Below are positions 17,724-29,024 of a stretch of DNA of 64,000 nt, piece by piece (position 1 is the stretch's first letter; each line of letters begins with the position of its first letter). Source of the stretch: Pigmentiphaga humi (lineage in GTDB: Bacteria > Pseudomonadota > Gammaproteobacteria > Burkholderiales > Burkholderiaceae_B); assembly GCF_900606115.1 (NCBI RefSeq), contig NZ_UWPJ01000011.1, positions 41,226 through 105,225 on the forward strand, given 5' to 3'. Below the pieces are notes generated by a model. That model did not search any database. It had not been told where the DNA came from and saw only the letters and a list, made by a program, of their open reading frames with translations. A program made the translations under genes and the position numbers.

Positions 17724-18611
17724 ATGGCTCGCCTGACTGCGGAAGATTTCCACCCGGAACTGCTGGAACTGTACGACTACTACGTGCACGGGAAAATCTC
17801 CCGGCGCGACTTCCTCGACCGCGCCGGCAAGTACGCCGTGGGCGGGTTGACCGCGGCGGGGCTGCTGGCCTCGCTGATGCCCGACTATGCGATGGCCCAG
17901 CAGGTGTCGTTCACCGATCCCGACATCGTCGCCGAATACATCGTCTATCCCTCGCCGAAAGGACACGGCCAGGTGCGCGGCTATCTGGTGCGGCCGGCCA
18001 AGGTCGCGGACAAGCTGCCGGGGGTGGTGGTGGTGCACGAGAACCGCGGCCTGAACCCTTACATCGAGGACGTCGCGCGGCGCACCGCCAAGGCCGGGTT
18101 CATCGCGCTCGCGCCCGACGGCCTGAGTTCGGTGGGGGGCTACCCAGGCAACGACGACAAGGGCCGCGATCTGCAGCAAAAGGTCGATCCGGCCAAGCTC
18201 ATGAACGATTTCTTCGCCGCCGTGGACTTCCTGATGGCCGATGGCAGGACCACGGGCAAGGTCGGGATCACCGGCTTCTGCTATGGCGGGGGCGTGGCCA
18301 ATGCCGCCGCCGTGGCGATCCCCGAACTGGCGGCGGCCGTGCCGTTCTACGGCCGCCAGCCCAGCGCGGAAGAGGCCGCGCGCATCCGCGCGCCGCTGCT
18401 GCTGCACTTCGGCGAACTGGACAAGGGCGTGAACCAGGGCTGGCCGGCCTACGAGGCCGCCCTCAAGGCTTCGGGCAAGACCTACGAGGCGTACGTCTAT
18501 CCCCGCGCCAACCACGGCTTCCACAACGACTCCACGCCGCGCTACGACGAAGCGGCGGCCAAGCTGGCGTGGGACCGGACGGTGGCGTGGTTCAGGCGCT
18601 ACCTGGCCTGA
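17724..18611 (+). CDS. dienelactone hydrolase family protein, probably Tat-exported
   Basis: The 295-residue product begins at ATG 17724 after ACGAGGTCGCC. A twin-arginine-like SRRDFLDRAGKYAVGG segment near residue 30 precedes a hydrophobic stretch. The DLH catalytic set is visible: Cys nucleophile in GFCYGGG, Asp in GELDKGVN, His in ANHGFHND. Dienelactone hydrolases open the lactone formed in chlorocatechol breakdown, but this exported, carboxymethylenebutenolidase-like branch has broader, often undefined substrates. Its tail overlaps the convergent hydrolase by 13 bases. Confidence 0.88.
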   Translation: MARLTAEDFHPELLELYDYYVHGKISRRDFLDRAGKYAVGGLTAAGLLASLMPDYAMAQQVSFTDPDIVAEYIVYPSPKGHGQVRGYLVRPAKVADKLPGVVVVHENRGLNPYIEDVARRTAKAGFIALAPDGLSSVGGYPGNDDKGRDLQQKVDPAKLMNDFFAAVDFLMADGRTTGKVGITGFCYGGGVANAAAVAIPELAAAVPFYGRQPSAEEAARIRAPLLLHFGELDKGVNQGWPAYEAALKASGKTYEAYVYPRANHGFHNDSTPRYDEAAAKLAWDRTVAWFRRYLA

Positions 18612-19408
18612 GCGCGCACGTGCCGCAGCCAATCGCCCAGCACGCGATTGAAGGTGTCCGGCTGCTCCACGTTCGGCACATGGCGGGCGCCCGTGAACTC
18701 CTGGTAGCGTCCGTCGGCCAATAGCGCGGCGATGCGGCGGCTTTCCTCGGGCGTGGCGCGCGGATCTTCACTGCCGCAGGCCACCAGGGCCGGGATGCGT
18801 ACCGTGCCGAGGCGGTCGGTGTAGTGGAAGTCGGCCAGGGCTTGCGCGCAGCCTATATAGCCCTCTGCGGTGCAGCCGGCCACGGTGTCGCGTATCTGCT
18901 GCCACCGCAGCGGATGCGCCGCGCGGTAGGCCGGCGTCAGCCAGCGCTCCATGGTGTCGTCCGCGATCGCCGCCACGGTGCCGGTTTCGCGCAGCGTGGC
19001 GATGCGTTTGCCCCAGTGCGTCGCCGCATCGGGAAACGACTCGCTCTGGGTGTCGCACAGCATCAGCGAGCGCACGCGGTGGGGATGGCGCAGGGCCAGC
19101 GATTGTCCGATGGCGCCGCCGATCGATAGGCCCACGAAGTGGAAGCGCTCGATGCCGGCGGCGTCGGCGATGGCGATCAGGTCGTCGGCCAGTTCGTCCA
19201 TGGTGTACGGGCCGGGCGCGGCGCGGCTGCCGCCATGGCCGCGCAGGTCGCTGCGCAGGACGCGGTAGCCGCCGTTCAGCAGCGCGGGGAGCTGCTCCGC
19301 CCAAAGGCCGAGGTCGGCGGCGAGCGAGTGGGTGAAGGCGACGACTTCCCCGGTCTCCGGGCCGGCCAGGTCATAGCAGAGCGTGCGGTCTTTCAGCGGG
19401 AGGAGCAT
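18599..19408 (-). CDS. alpha/beta hydrolase, 3-oxoadipate enol-lactonase (PcaD)-like
   Basis: The 269-residue product matches the PcaD group: RSDLRGHGGSRAAPGPYTMDELADDL, then the nucleophile motif GLSIGGAIG, an Asp in ACGSEDPRATP and His in GARHVPNVEQPDTFN. The family hydrolyses 3-oxoadipate enol-lactone in the beta-ketoadipate pathway, but no other pca genes are adjacent, so the substrate is uncertain. It is divergent from the LysR gene at 19631 across 222 bases. Confidence 0.85.
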   Translation of the reverse strand: MLLPLKDRTLCYDLAGPETGEVVAFTHSLAADLGLWAEQLPALLNGGYRVLRSDLRGHGGSRAAPGPYTMDELADDLIAIADAAGIERFHFVGLSIGGAIGQSLALRHPHRVRSLMLCDTQSESFPDAATHWGKRIATLRETGTVAAIADDTMERWLTPAYRAAHPLRWQQIRDTVAGCTAEGYIGCAQALADFHYTDRLGTVRIPALVACGSEDPRATPEESRRIAALLADGRYQEFTGARHVPNVEQPDTFNRVLGDWLRHVRAQAR

Positions 19409-19630
19409 CGCGTCACTCCCCGGTCGGCGCGGGGCGCCGCGAGGGGGGCGGGCCGTGCGTGATCTTGCATGTCTTCATGTATCCTTCGCTCCTCGATGTG
19501 TGCTGGCCGCCAGGCAGGCTTGCCGCTATAGTGACTTCTCGCCTTGGCCGCCAACCGGGAATTCTTCCATTCCCGGCCATCGCAGTCGATTGAATAAAAC
19601 CGCCCGCCTCGTTAAAGGAGTGGTTAATCG

Positions 19631-20563
19631 GTGCCCACCAAGCTGGACTGGTATCTTCAGGTCAATCTCAAGGCGCGCCAGCTCCAGCTGCTCGTCGCAC
19701 TCGACGATTTCGGCAACCTGAAGAAAGTCGCGGAGGTGTCGCACGTCACGCTGCCCGCGGTGTCCAAGGCGCTGACCGAACTCGAAAAAGGACTGGGGCT
19801 CGAGCTTTTCACCCGCACCGCGCAGGGGATGCTTCCCACCGTGTACGGAGAATGCCTGATCCGGTACGCCCGGGGCATGCTGACGGACTTGCAGCAGGTG
19901 CGGGACGAACTCAAAGCCCTGGAGTCGGGTTCCAGCGGCAAGGTCAATATCGGCGTATATCCGCTGTCCAGTCCCGCCCTGGTTCCGCGGGCGCTCGTGC
20001 TGCTCAAGCAACGCTCCCGCAGCACCAATGTCAGGGTGATCGAAGGCACCACGCGTGCCCTGCTGCCCCAATTGCTCGAGGGCAAGCTCGACCTGGTGAT
20101 CGGCAGGCTGCCCGCCTTGCAGTCGCCGACGGGGTTCGAGGCAAAGGAACTGCTGGAGGAAGACCTCCTGGTGGTGGCCGGACCCCAGCATCCGTTGGCC
20201 AAGCGCGAACACGTGGACTGGCCGGAGCTGACGGGCTACACATGGGTGCTGCCGCCGCTGTTCTCACAGATGCGCGAGCCGCTCGAGCGCGTCCTGCTGC
20301 AGCACGGTATGCCGCTCGAGAACGACTACCTCGAGACGCCCTCGATCTCCCTAGCAAAAGCCTATCTGTATCTCACCGACGCCGTTGCTGTGATGGCGGG
20401 CACGGCGGCCCACGACTCCTTGCAGCCGTTGGCGATTCTGCCGGTGAGTCTGCCTCGCTTGCTGCCGCCGCTGGGCGTGCAATGGAACCGCAACCGGCCC
20501 TTGAGCCGGTCGGCCAGGCTCATGGTGGAGTGCCTCGAAGAAGCCGCGGCCATGCTGCGCTAG
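19631..20563 (+). CDS. LysR-family transcriptional regulator
   Basis: The 310-residue product starts at GTG 19631, preceded by AAAGGAGTGGTTAATCG. The HTH spans LKARQLQLLVALDDFGNLKK to VSKALTELEKGLG. The C-terminal part is a periplasmic-binding-like effector domain. The N-terminus resembles the GbpR/PcaQ branch, which fits control of the divergent PcaD-like hydrolase gene, but this is inferred from position. Confidence 0.9.
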   Translation: MPTKLDWYLQVNLKARQLQLLVALDDFGNLKKVAEVSHVTLPAVSKALTELEKGLGLELFTRTAQGMLPTVYGECLIRYARGMLTDLQQVRDELKALESGSSGKVNIGVYPLSSPALVPRALVLLKQRSRSTNVRVIEGTTRALLPQLLEGKLDLVIGRLPALQSPTGFEAKELLEEDLLVVAGPQHPLAKREHVDWPELTGYTWVLPPLFSQMREPLERVLLQHGMPLENDYLETPSISLAKAYLYLTDAVAVMAGTAAHDSLQPLAILPVSLPRLLPPLGVQWNRNRPLSRSARLMVECLEEAAAMLR

Positions 20564-20608
20564 CAGGGGCCGGGGCGCCCCGCCAATCCGGCCGCGCCCG
20601 GCCGACGC

Positions 20609-21154
20609 TCAGCGCTTGACCTGCGACAGCGGATCGTCCGGCTTGTAGGTGGGAGTCTGGGGCCTGGGCGAGCCGAGCATCACGCACATCAGCGCTTCTT
20701 CGTCGCCGATGTTGACCTCGCCGCGGTAGACGCCGGGGGGCACGGAGATCAGGTCGCGCTCGCCGGCTTCCGCTTCCCAGTATTCGCCTTCCTTGGATTC
20801 GCACATGATGCGCACCTTGCCGCGCAGCACGAAGAAGACTTCCTCGGTGTCTTCGTGCAGGTGCAGCGGGCCGACGTGGCCGGCCGGGATGATCATGGTC
20901 GAGAAGGTGAAGTGCACCGAGGGCACGGTGTTGCTGTCGCTGGACACGCCGGTGGCGCCGGTGCCGATGTAGCGCATCTGGGCGCGGCCGTACTTGGGAT
21001 CGTAGTCGGCCTGGAATTTCAGCGCGTTCCAATCGTACTTGCGAGTGGAACGCATCACACATCGCGATGCCATCCAGTCGCCGAAGCTCATCCCTTCGGG
21101 GCGCTGCAAGGTGGGAAGCGCGGCGTCGATCAGTGGTCTTACGGGGTCGTTCAT
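20609..21154 (-). CDS. cupin-domain protein of unknown function
   Basis: The 181-residue product has a single cupin barrel. Motif 1 is GPLHLHEDTEEVFFVLRG with metal-binding His/His/Glu; motif 2 is around PPGVYRGEVNIGDEEAL, where the usual motif-2 His is replaced. Single-domain cupins of this type can be metal-dependent dioxygenases, isomerases or storage-like proteins. The ATG at 21154 follows AGGGAATAGCC. A well-placed FNR-type box and -10 element lie upstream, suggesting induction when oxygen is low. Confidence 0.8.
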   Translation of the reverse strand: MNDPVRPLIDAALPTLQRPEGMSFGDWMASRCVMRSTRKYDWNALKFQADYDPKYGRAQMRYIGTGATGVSSDSNTVPSVHFTFSTMIIPAGHVGPLHLHEDTEEVFFVLRGKVRIMCESKEGEYWEAEAGERDLISVPPGVYRGEVNIGDEEALMCVMLGSPRPQTPTYKPDDPLSQVKR

Positions 21155-21197
21155 GGCTATTCCCTGGTGTGGTTGCGGGGGGATATCGTCGGAAGAA

Positions 21198-21239
21198 ATT
21201 CTAGGGACGATGGCGGCCGGAATCCTTGATCTAGGTCAA
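21198..21239 (-). promoter_or_regulatory. predicted class II FNR/Anr-dependent promoter of the cupin gene
   Basis: On the minus strand an FNR-like palindrome, TTGAT-CTAG-GTCAA as read on the plus strand (21226-21239), has one mismatch to TTGAT-N4-ATCAA. A minus-strand TAGAAT -10 element occupies 21198-21203. The two centres are 32 bases apart, as expected when FNR sits at -41.5. Confidence 0.5.
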
Positions 21240-21378
21240 ATTTGTTCCATAATTAAACTGTTGTCTCATAGGTAAAAAATAAAGACGGATGACGCCGCAG
21301 TGGCCTTCGCCCGGCGGAGCGGCCATCCTCCCATCGGCCCGGTCCTGCGGCGCGGCGGGCACCGGGTACTATTCCCCT

Positions 21379-22350
21379 ATGACCAACACCTTCCTGCATG
21401 CCGGATCCCCGCCCTTGGCAGCCGATGGAGCCGGTCCCGCGCTGCGGGTCGAACGGCTGGCCAAGCGCTATGGCGACCGGGTGATCGTCGATGGCTTGTC
21501 GTTCGAGATCCGGCGCGGCGAATGCTATGGATTGCTGGGGCCCAATGGCGCCGGCAAGACGACCACGCTGCGCGCGCTGCTCGGGCTCACTCCCATCGAC
21601 GGCGGCAGCATCCGCCTGCTGGATTTCGAGGTGCCCGGGCAAGCGCGGCAGGCGCGTGCCCGCGTCGGCGTGGTGCCGCAAATGGACAACCTCGATCCCG
21701 ATTTCACGGTGGAGGAAAACCTGCTGGTGTTCGGCCGCTACTTCGGCCTGTCCGATGCGCAGGTCCGCCGCCGCATTCCGGGTTTGCTGGATTTCGCCTC
21801 GCTGGCATCCAAGCGCGCCGCGCGCATCAACGAGCTGTCGGGCGGCATGAAACGGCGCCTGACGCTGGCGCGGGCGCTGGTCAACGACCCGGACCTGATC
21901 GTGATGGACGAGCCGACCACCGGGCTGGACCCGCAGGCCCGCCACCTGATCTGGGAGCGCCTGCAGGCCCTGCTCGGGCAGGGCAAGACCATTCTGCTGA
22001 CGACGCATTTCATGGACGAGGCCGAACGGCTGTGCGGCCGGCTGGGCCTGATCGACCACGGCAGGATGATCGCGGAAGGCGCGCCGCAGGAACTGATCGC
22101 CCGCCACGTCGAGCCCGAAGTGGTGGAGGTGTTCGGCGAGGGTGCGCTGCAGTGGCTGGCGCGCCGCCGGCAGGAATTGCCGGGCCGCATCGAGACCAGC
22201 GGCGAGACCGTGTATTGCTATACCGCCGAACCCGAGCGGGTGCTCGGCCTGCTGCGCCAGGACGGCAGGCTGCGCTATCTGCACCGGCCCGCCAGCCTGG
22301 AAGACCTGTTCTTGCGCATCGCCGGCCGCGACCTGCGCGAAGGAGCCTGA
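21379..22350 (+). CDS. ABC exporter ATP-binding protein, NodI/DrrA-like
   Basis: The 323-residue product has Walker A ([12 protein letters not shown]), signature [15 protein letters not shown], Walker B ([17 protein letters not shown]) and an H-loop TTHFMDE, followed by a C-terminal extension of about 80 residues. The pairing with an ABC-2 permease and sequence style match NodI. The start is uncertain: ATG 21379 gives a normal-length N-terminus but lacks an obvious ribosome-binding site, and ATG 21289 would add 30 residues. The substrate is unknown. Confidence 0.88.
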   Translation: MTNTFLHAGSPPLAADGAGPALRVERLAKRYGDRVIVDGLSFEIRRGECYGLLGPNGAGKTTTLRALLGLTPIDGGSIRLLDFEVPGQARQARARVGVVPQMDNLDPDFTVEENLLVFGRYFGLSDAQVRRRIPGLLDFASLASKRAARINELSGGMKRRLTLARALVNDPDLIVMDEPTTGLDPQARHLIWERLQALLGQGKTILLTTHFMDEAERLCGRLGLIDHGRMIAEGAPQELIARHVEPEVVEVFGEGALQWLARRRQELPGRIETSGETVYCYTAEPERVLGLLRQDGRLRYLHRPASLEDLFLRIAGRDLREGA

Positions 22351-22352
22351 AC

Positions 22353-23177
22353 GTGTCCGCGCAACGACCCGGCACGATGCCCGCCATGCGCCGCCCGTCC
22401 GGCCTCTGGGGTCTGCCGCGCCCGGGCCGCGGCTGCCTGCCGGTGCTGCGCCGCAATTTCCTGGTGTGGCGCAAGACCGCGCTGACCACGGTGCTGGGCG
22501 ACGTGATGGATCCGATGGTCGCGCTGCTGGCGCTGGGCTACGGCCTGGGCAGCCTGCTGCCCGGCATAGACGGGGTGCCGTACGTGACCTTTCTCGCGGC
22601 CGGGTCGATCTGCATGGGGGCGTTGTACGCGGCGACGTTCGAGGCCACGTATAGTGCGTTCTCGCGGCTGCACATCCAGCATTCCTGGGATGCCATGCTC
22701 AACACCCCGCTGTCGCTGGACGACGTGGTGTTCGCCGAAATCCTCTGGGCCGCGGCCAAGAGCCTGAAGAGCGGCCTGGCCATCCTGCTGGTGGTGCTGG
22801 CGCTGGATATCTCGCGCGCGCCGACGCTGGCGTGGATTCCGCTGCTGCTGGTGCTGCTGGGCGTGACCTTCGCCTCGCTGGCGCTGGTCATGTCGGCGCT
22901 GGCCAAGGGCTTCGATTTCTTCATGTATTACTTCACGCTGGGCGTGACGCCCATGGTGTTCCTGTCCGGGGTGTTTTTCCCGGTGGCGCAATTGCCCGAG
23001 GCATTGGTGCAGGTGGCGCGCATCGCGCCGCTGGCGCCGGCCATCGAGCTGGTCCGGCCGCTGGTGCTGGGGCGGCTGCCGGAACACGCGTGGATGCACG
23101 TGCTGCAATTGGCCGCGACCGCCGCCGTCGCGACCTGGCTGGCGACGGCGCTGATGCGCCGCCGGCTCTTGAGATAA
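22353..23177 (+). CDS. ABC-2 type permease, NodJ-like
   Basis: The 274-residue product has about six hydrophobic segments and the NodJ pattern LPVLRRNFLVWRKTALTTVL and GDVMDPMVALLALGYGLG. GTG 22353 is chosen because AAGGAG lies 8 bases upstream and it is 2 bases beyond the ATPase stop; ATG 22377 or 22386 would be alternatives. With the preceding ATPase it forms a two-gene exporter for an unidentified lipid- or glycan-like substrate. Confidence 0.85.
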   Translation: MSAQRPGTMPAMRRPSGLWGLPRPGRGCLPVLRRNFLVWRKTALTTVLGDVMDPMVALLALGYGLGSLLPGIDGVPYVTFLAAGSICMGALYAATFEATYSAFSRLHIQHSWDAMLNTPLSLDDVVFAEILWAAAKSLKSGLAILLVVLALDISRAPTLAWIPLLLVLLGVTFASLALVMSALAKGFDFFMYYFTLGVTPMVFLSGVFFPVAQLPEALVQVARIAPLAPAIELVRPLVLGRLPEHAWMHVLQLAATAAVATWLATALMRRRLLR

Positions 23178-23187
23178 GGGGAACGGG

Positions 23188-23532
23188 ATGACGATGTCCG
23201 GACCGCCCGCCGGGGATGCGGTGCTGTTGATGATGTGCAATGCGCCGGATGCAGGGGTCGCCGAGCGGATCGCGCAGGAACTGGTGGCGCGTGGGCTGGC
23301 CGCCTGTGTGAACGTCGGCGCGCCGGTGCTGTCCATCTACCGTTGGCAGGGCGCGGTCGAGCGCGCCGAGGAAGTGCCGCTGTTCATCAAGACCGTCCAG
23401 GCGCGCCGCGAGGCCGTGCAGGACGCGATCGCCGGCCTGCACCCCTACGACGTTCCCGAGATCGTCGCCCTGCCCATTACCCACGGATTGCCGGCCTACC
23501 TGGAATGGGTGCGGCAGGAAACGCAATGCTGA
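23188..23532 (+). CDS. cutA: divalent-cation tolerance protein CutA
   Basis: The 114-residue product has the CutA1 fold signature: ACVNVGAPVLSIYRWQGAVE, then the C-terminal HPYDVPEIVALPITHGLPAYLEWV. CutA trimers bind divalent metals, and in E. coli the gene also neighbours dsbD. The 3' end overlaps the dsbD start, as in many proteobacteria. Confidence 0.95.
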   Translation: MTMSGPPAGDAVLLMMCNAPDAGVAERIAQELVARGLAACVNVGAPVLSIYRWQGAVERAEEVPLFIKTVQARREAVQDAIAGLHPYDVPEIVALPITHGLPAYLEWVRQETQC

Positions 23533-25463
23533 CTTCCATGTTCTCCAAGCGGCCCGCGGGCCTGTTCGTGTCCTGTCTGCTGGTCCTCGCCGCATGGCTG
23601 GGGGCGCTTGCGCCGGCGGCGGCCGACGATTTCCTGCCGCCCGAGAAGGCCTTCCGGTTCTCGGCCCGCGCCGTGGCGCCCGACGCCATCGAGTTCGCCT
23701 GGCAGATCGCGCCGGGCTACTACATGTACCGCGAGCAATTCCGCTTCGTGGCCGACGCGGGCGTTGCCCTGGGCGATCCGCAATTGCCGCCCGGGAAGGT
23801 GAAGTTCGACCAGACCTTCGGCAAGGACGTCGAGACCTACCGCGAGCGCATCGCCGTGCGGGTGGGCATTCCCGCCGGCAGCGGGTTCGCGGTGACGGCC
23901 ACGGGCCAGGGCTGCGCCGACGCCGGCCTGTGCTATCCGCCCACCGACCACAAGGTGCGCGTCTCGGCGGCGGCCGGTCCGGGCGAGCTGCCGCGGGTGG
24001 ACGACGGCCGCGGCTTCGACTGGTCGGCGCTGGCCGGCAGCGATGACGTGGGGCTGGCGGGCATGCTGGAAGACAGCGGGCTGGCGCGCATTGCGCTGGT
24101 GTTCTTCGGCCTGGGTATCCTGCTGTCGCTCACGCCGTGCGTGCTGCCCATGGTGCCCATCCTGTCGGCCATCGTGGTCGGCGACGCCGCGGCCGCGCGC
24201 CGGCCGCGCCTGCGCGGGCTGGGGCTGGCGGCGATCTACGTGCTGGGCATGTCGGTGGTCTACACCGCCGCCGGCCTGCTGGCGGGCCTGAGCGGCGTCA
24301 GCCTGGCGGCGTCGCTGCAGACGCCCTGGGTGCTGGGCCTGTTCGCCGCGCTGCTGGCGGTGCTGGCGCTGGCCATGTTCGACGTGTTCACGGTGCAGAT
24401 GCCGGCCGGTTGGCAGTCCTCGCTGTCGGCCCGGGCGGCGCGCCTGCCGGGCGGCCGGGCCACCGGGGCGCTGGCGATGGGGGCGGTGTCGGCGCTGATC
24501 GTCGGGCCATGCGTGGCGGCCCCGCTGGCCGGCGCGCTGCTGTACGTATCGCAGACGCGCGACGTGGTGCTGGGCGGCGTGGCGTTGTTCGCGCTGGCCT
24601 GGGGCATGGGCGTGCCGCTGCTGGCCGCGGGCGCATCGGCCGGAGCCTTGCTGCCCAAGGCGGGGCCGTGGATGAATGGGGTCAAGCGCTTTTTCGGCAT
24701 GCTGCTGCTGGCCGTCGCCTGGTGGATGCTGTGGCCGGTGCTGCCGGGCAACGTGCAGATGGCGGGCTGGGCGGTGCTGGCCATCCTGGCCGCCGCGCTG
24801 CTGCACGCTTTCGACGGCCTGCCGGTGGATGCGGGCACGGGCCGCCGCCTGCTCAAAGGCGTCGGCGTCGTGCTCGCGCTGGCCGGCGCGCTGGAGGCGG
24901 TGGGCGCCGCCAGCGGGGGGCGCGAGCCTCTGCGGCCGTTGGCGCACCTGGCCGCGCCCGGATCGGCGCCGCGGGCGGCGAGCGGCGATGGGGCCGCCGA
25001 CGGGTTCGTTCCAGAGCCGCGCGAGCCGGCCGGCGTGGAGTCTCCCGACGACGGCCTGTGGCAGCCGCCCGGTGCCGGCATGTCGCGCCAGGGCGGCGAG
25101 GTGGGCTTCGAGCGGATTCGCTCGGTGGCCGAGCTCGACGCGCTCGTGGCCGCGTCGGACCGCCCCGTCATGCTCGATTTCTATGCGGACTGGTGCGTAT
25201 CCTGCAAGGAAATGGAGGCGCTGACCTTTCCGCGCCCCGAGGTCGCCGCGCGCATGTCGCGCTTGCGCGTGGTGCAGGCCGACGTGACCGCCAACAATGC
25301 CGACGACCGCGAATTGCTCAAGCGCTTCCGGCTGTTCGGCCCCCCCGGCATCGTGTTCTTCGCGCCTGGCGGCAAGCCTTTGCCACAGCGGGTGATCGGC
25401 TACCAGAATGCCGAGCGCTTCGCGCGCACGCTGGATGCGGTGCTGGACGGCGCCGGCGGCTGA
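23526..25463 (+). CDS. dsbD: thiol:disulfide interchange protein DsbD
   Basis: The 645-residue product has the full DsbD layout. It starts with a signal peptide (to about residue 33) and an N-terminal alpha domain with the Cys pair in GCADAGLCYPPTDH. Next is an eight-helix membrane domain with the conserved Cys motifs LTPCVLPMVPI and VGPCVAAPLAG. A C-terminal thioredoxin domain carries DWCVSCKEM. It moves reducing power from cytoplasmic thioredoxin to the periplasm, including for cytochrome c maturation by ResB/CcsB encoded downstream. ATG 23526 overlaps cutA. Confidence 0.96.
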   Translation: MLTSMFSKRPAGLFVSCLLVLAAWLGALAPAAADDFLPPEKAFRFSARAVAPDAIEFAWQIAPGYYMYREQFRFVADAGVALGDPQLPPGKVKFDQTFGKDVETYRERIAVRVGIPAGSGFAVTATGQGCADAGLCYPPTDHKVRVSAAAGPGELPRVDDGRGFDWSALAGSDDVGLAGMLEDSGLARIALVFFGLGILLSLTPCVLPMVPILSAIVVGDAAAARRPRLRGLGLAAIYVLGMSVVYTAAGLLAGLSGVSLAASLQTPWVLGLFAALLAVLALAMFDVFTVQMPAGWQSSLSARAARLPGGRATGALAMGAVSALIVGPCVAAPLAGALLYVSQTRDVVLGGVALFALAWGMGVPLLAAGASAGALLPKAGPWMNGVKRFFGMLLLAVAWWMLWPVLPGNVQMAGWAVLAILAAALLHAFDGLPVDAGTGRRLLKGVGVVLALAGALEAVGAASGGREPLRPLAHLAAPGSAPRAASGDGAADGFVPEPREPAGVESPDDGLWQPPGAGMSRQGGEVGFERIRSVAELDALVAASDRPVMLDFYADWCVSCKEMEALTFPRPEVAARMSRLRVVQADVTANNADDRELLKRFRLFGPPGIVFFAPGGKPLPQRVIGYQNAERFARTLDAVLDGAGG

Positions 25464-25494
25464 GGGCAGGGCGCGAGCGTTTGCCGCCGCGCCG

Positions 25495-26706
25495 CTACAA
25501 GCGATCGCCCGGATCGGTATCCGGGTCGTGCCTGCCGGCGCGCAGCCCCGCCTTGCGTATGAGCGCCTCGGCGATGCGGTAGGGGCGGGTTTCGAGGAAG
25601 CGCCGCGCCGCGAACCAGGTCCACAATATGACCGCCAGGATCGCCATGCCGGCGATGATGCCCCAGAATGCCCCGCGGTCGTGGACGAAGGGCAGGTCGT
25701 CCACGTTCATGCCGAAGATGCCGGTGATGAGCGTCAGAGGCATGAAGATCACCGTGACCACGGTCAGGATGCGCATGATCTCGTTGGTGCGATGGGCGGT
25801 GGCGGAGAAGTGCAGCTGCACCGCGTTTTCCACCGACGACTCCATGCGCCGCGCGTGGCCCAGCACGCGGTTGACGTGTTCCATGACGTCGTTGATCCGC
25901 ACCAGCAGCGCATCGCGCCGCAGTTCGAACGCGCCCGAGCCCCAGGCGTCTTCGCTGCGGTCCATGGCGGCGTCGCGCAATTCGGAGAGGGCGTCGTACT
26001 GTTCTTCGCAGGTGTTCTCGAGCCGGCGCAGCACGATTCGCGCATCCAGCAGCGCCAGCCAGTTGCGGAAACGGCCGTTGGGGTTGAGCAGTTCGCGCTG
26101 CCAGCGGTCGAGCTGGCGCGTGAGCGGCTGGCGCAGCGCCAGGTATTTGTCGACCATGCCGTTGAGCAGGCGCAGCATGAGTTCGGCGGGGCCGGCGGGC
26201 GGGCGCCCGAGCGAGGCGGGAGGGCCGGCGGCGCGTTCCGCCTGCCCCGCCGGCGCGGCCTGGCCGTCGGGATGGGCCAGGCGCTGTTTCATGTTCTCGC
26301 AGGTCGAGCTGTGGCCGTGGCGCACGGTGACCAGGGCGCGCTCCAGCACGAAGAAAGCCACCGGCTGGGTATGCAGGTTGGCCAGCAGCGGGATGCCGGC
26401 GCGGCCGTTGGCCTCAGGCCGTTGCGCGGCCTCGGGAGTGTCGGTGACGATGCGCCGGAACACCACCATCTCGTAGGTCAGCGTGTTGTCGAAGTACGAA
26501 GGGTGCGCCGGATTGGTGGCGTCCTGGAGGTGGAGGTCGTGCAGATGGACGCCGGTGAGCCGCTCGACCTCGTCGCGCCAGGCCTCCGGGCCGTTGGCGA
26601 CTTCGTCGGCGCTGGCGTCTATCCACAGAAAGCCCGCGCCGCCATGCACCGCCGACGCGGTATGGGGCAGGGCCCCTCCGCTTTCCGGCAGCCAGAGCAC
26701 GTCCAT
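25495..26706 (-). CDS. CorA-family divalent cation transporter
   Basis: The 403-residue product has a large soluble N-terminal domain, two C-terminal membrane helices and the family-defining GMN motif in ITGIFGMNVDDLPF. CorA/ZntB pentamers move Mg2+, Co2+, Ni2+ or Zn2+. A proline- and alanine-rich insert (about residues 145-170) separates two halves of the soluble domain. It starts 5 bases after hemB's stop, so it probably shares the hemB transcript. Whether it is Mg uptake or Zn efflux cannot be decided. Confidence 0.9.
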   Translation of the reverse strand: MDVLWLPESGGALPHTASAVHGGAGFLWIDASADEVANGPEAWRDEVERLTGVHLHDLHLQDATNPAHPSYFDNTLTYEMVVFRRIVTDTPEAAQRPEANGRAGIPLLANLHTQPVAFFVLERALVTVRHGHSSTCENMKQRLAHPDGQAAPAGQAERAAGPPASLGRPPAGPAELMLRLLNGMVDKYLALRQPLTRQLDRWQRELLNPNGRFRNWLALLDARIVLRRLENTCEEQYDALSELRDAAMDRSEDAWGSGAFELRRDALLVRINDVMEHVNRVLGHARRMESSVENAVQLHFSATAHRTNEIMRILTVVTVIFMPLTLITGIFGMNVDDLPFVHDRGAFWGIIAGMAILAVILWTWFAARRFLETRPYRIAEALIRKAGLRAGRHDPDTDPGDRL

Positions 26707-26710
26707 GCCG

Positions 26711-28433
<1,723 letters not shown>

Positions 28434-28466
28434 ATATGAATACGGGACATTGTACGGCGAGGGGCC

Positions 28467-29024
28467 CTATTCGTATTCGGGCGTGTACCGGCCGGCGGGC
28501 GCATCCACCCTGGCCAGGCCCTGCTTGAAGAGCTGCTGGCGTTTCACGTAGCTCTCGGCGCCCTTGCGCAGGCGCGCGATGTCGTCGTCGGTGAGCTCGC
28601 GCACCACTTTGGCCGGCGCGCCCAGGATCAGCGAGCGGTCGGGGAACACCTTGCCTTCGGTGACGATCGCGCCCGCGCCGACCAGACAGTGCCTGCCGAT
28701 GACCGCGCGGTTCAGCACCACGGCCTGGATGCCGATCAGCGTGCCGTCGCCGATCGTGCAGCCGTGCAGCATGGCCTGGTGGCCGATGGTGACGTAGTCG
28801 CCGACCGAGAGCTTGATCCCTTCGTCGGTGTGCAGCACGGCGCCTTCCTGCACGTTGCTGCCCGTACCCAGCACGATGTCGTCGTTATCGGCGCGGATCA
28901 CTGCGCCCGGCCAGACGCTGGCATCCTCGCCCAGGCGTGCCTTGCCGATGACCGCGGCCTGCTCGGCCACGTAGGCCGATGCGGGGATGATGGGGGTGTC
29001 GATGCCCAGTGAATAGACCGCCAT
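28467..29024 (-). CDS. gamma-class carbonic anhydrase-like protein (YrdA/PaaY family)
   Basis: The 185-residue product is a left-handed beta-helix hexapeptide-repeat protein. Metal-ligand histidines lie in AVLHTDE and GHQAMLHGCTIGD, spaced as in gamma carbonic anhydrases. E. coli YrdA and PaaY are homologues; some bind zinc but show little anhydrase activity, so the catalytic role remains uncertain. It stands alone on the minus strand, divergent from cytochrome c4. Confidence 0.88.
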   Translation of the reverse strand: MAVYSLGIDTPIIPASAYVAEQAAVIGKARLGEDASVWPGAVIRADNDDIVLGTGSNVQEGAVLHTDEGIKLSVGDYVTIGHQAMLHGCTIGDGTLIGIQAVVLNRAVIGRHCLVGAGAIVTEGKVFPDRSLILGAPAKVVRELTDDDIARLRKGAESYVKRQQLFKQGLARVDAPAGRYTPEYE

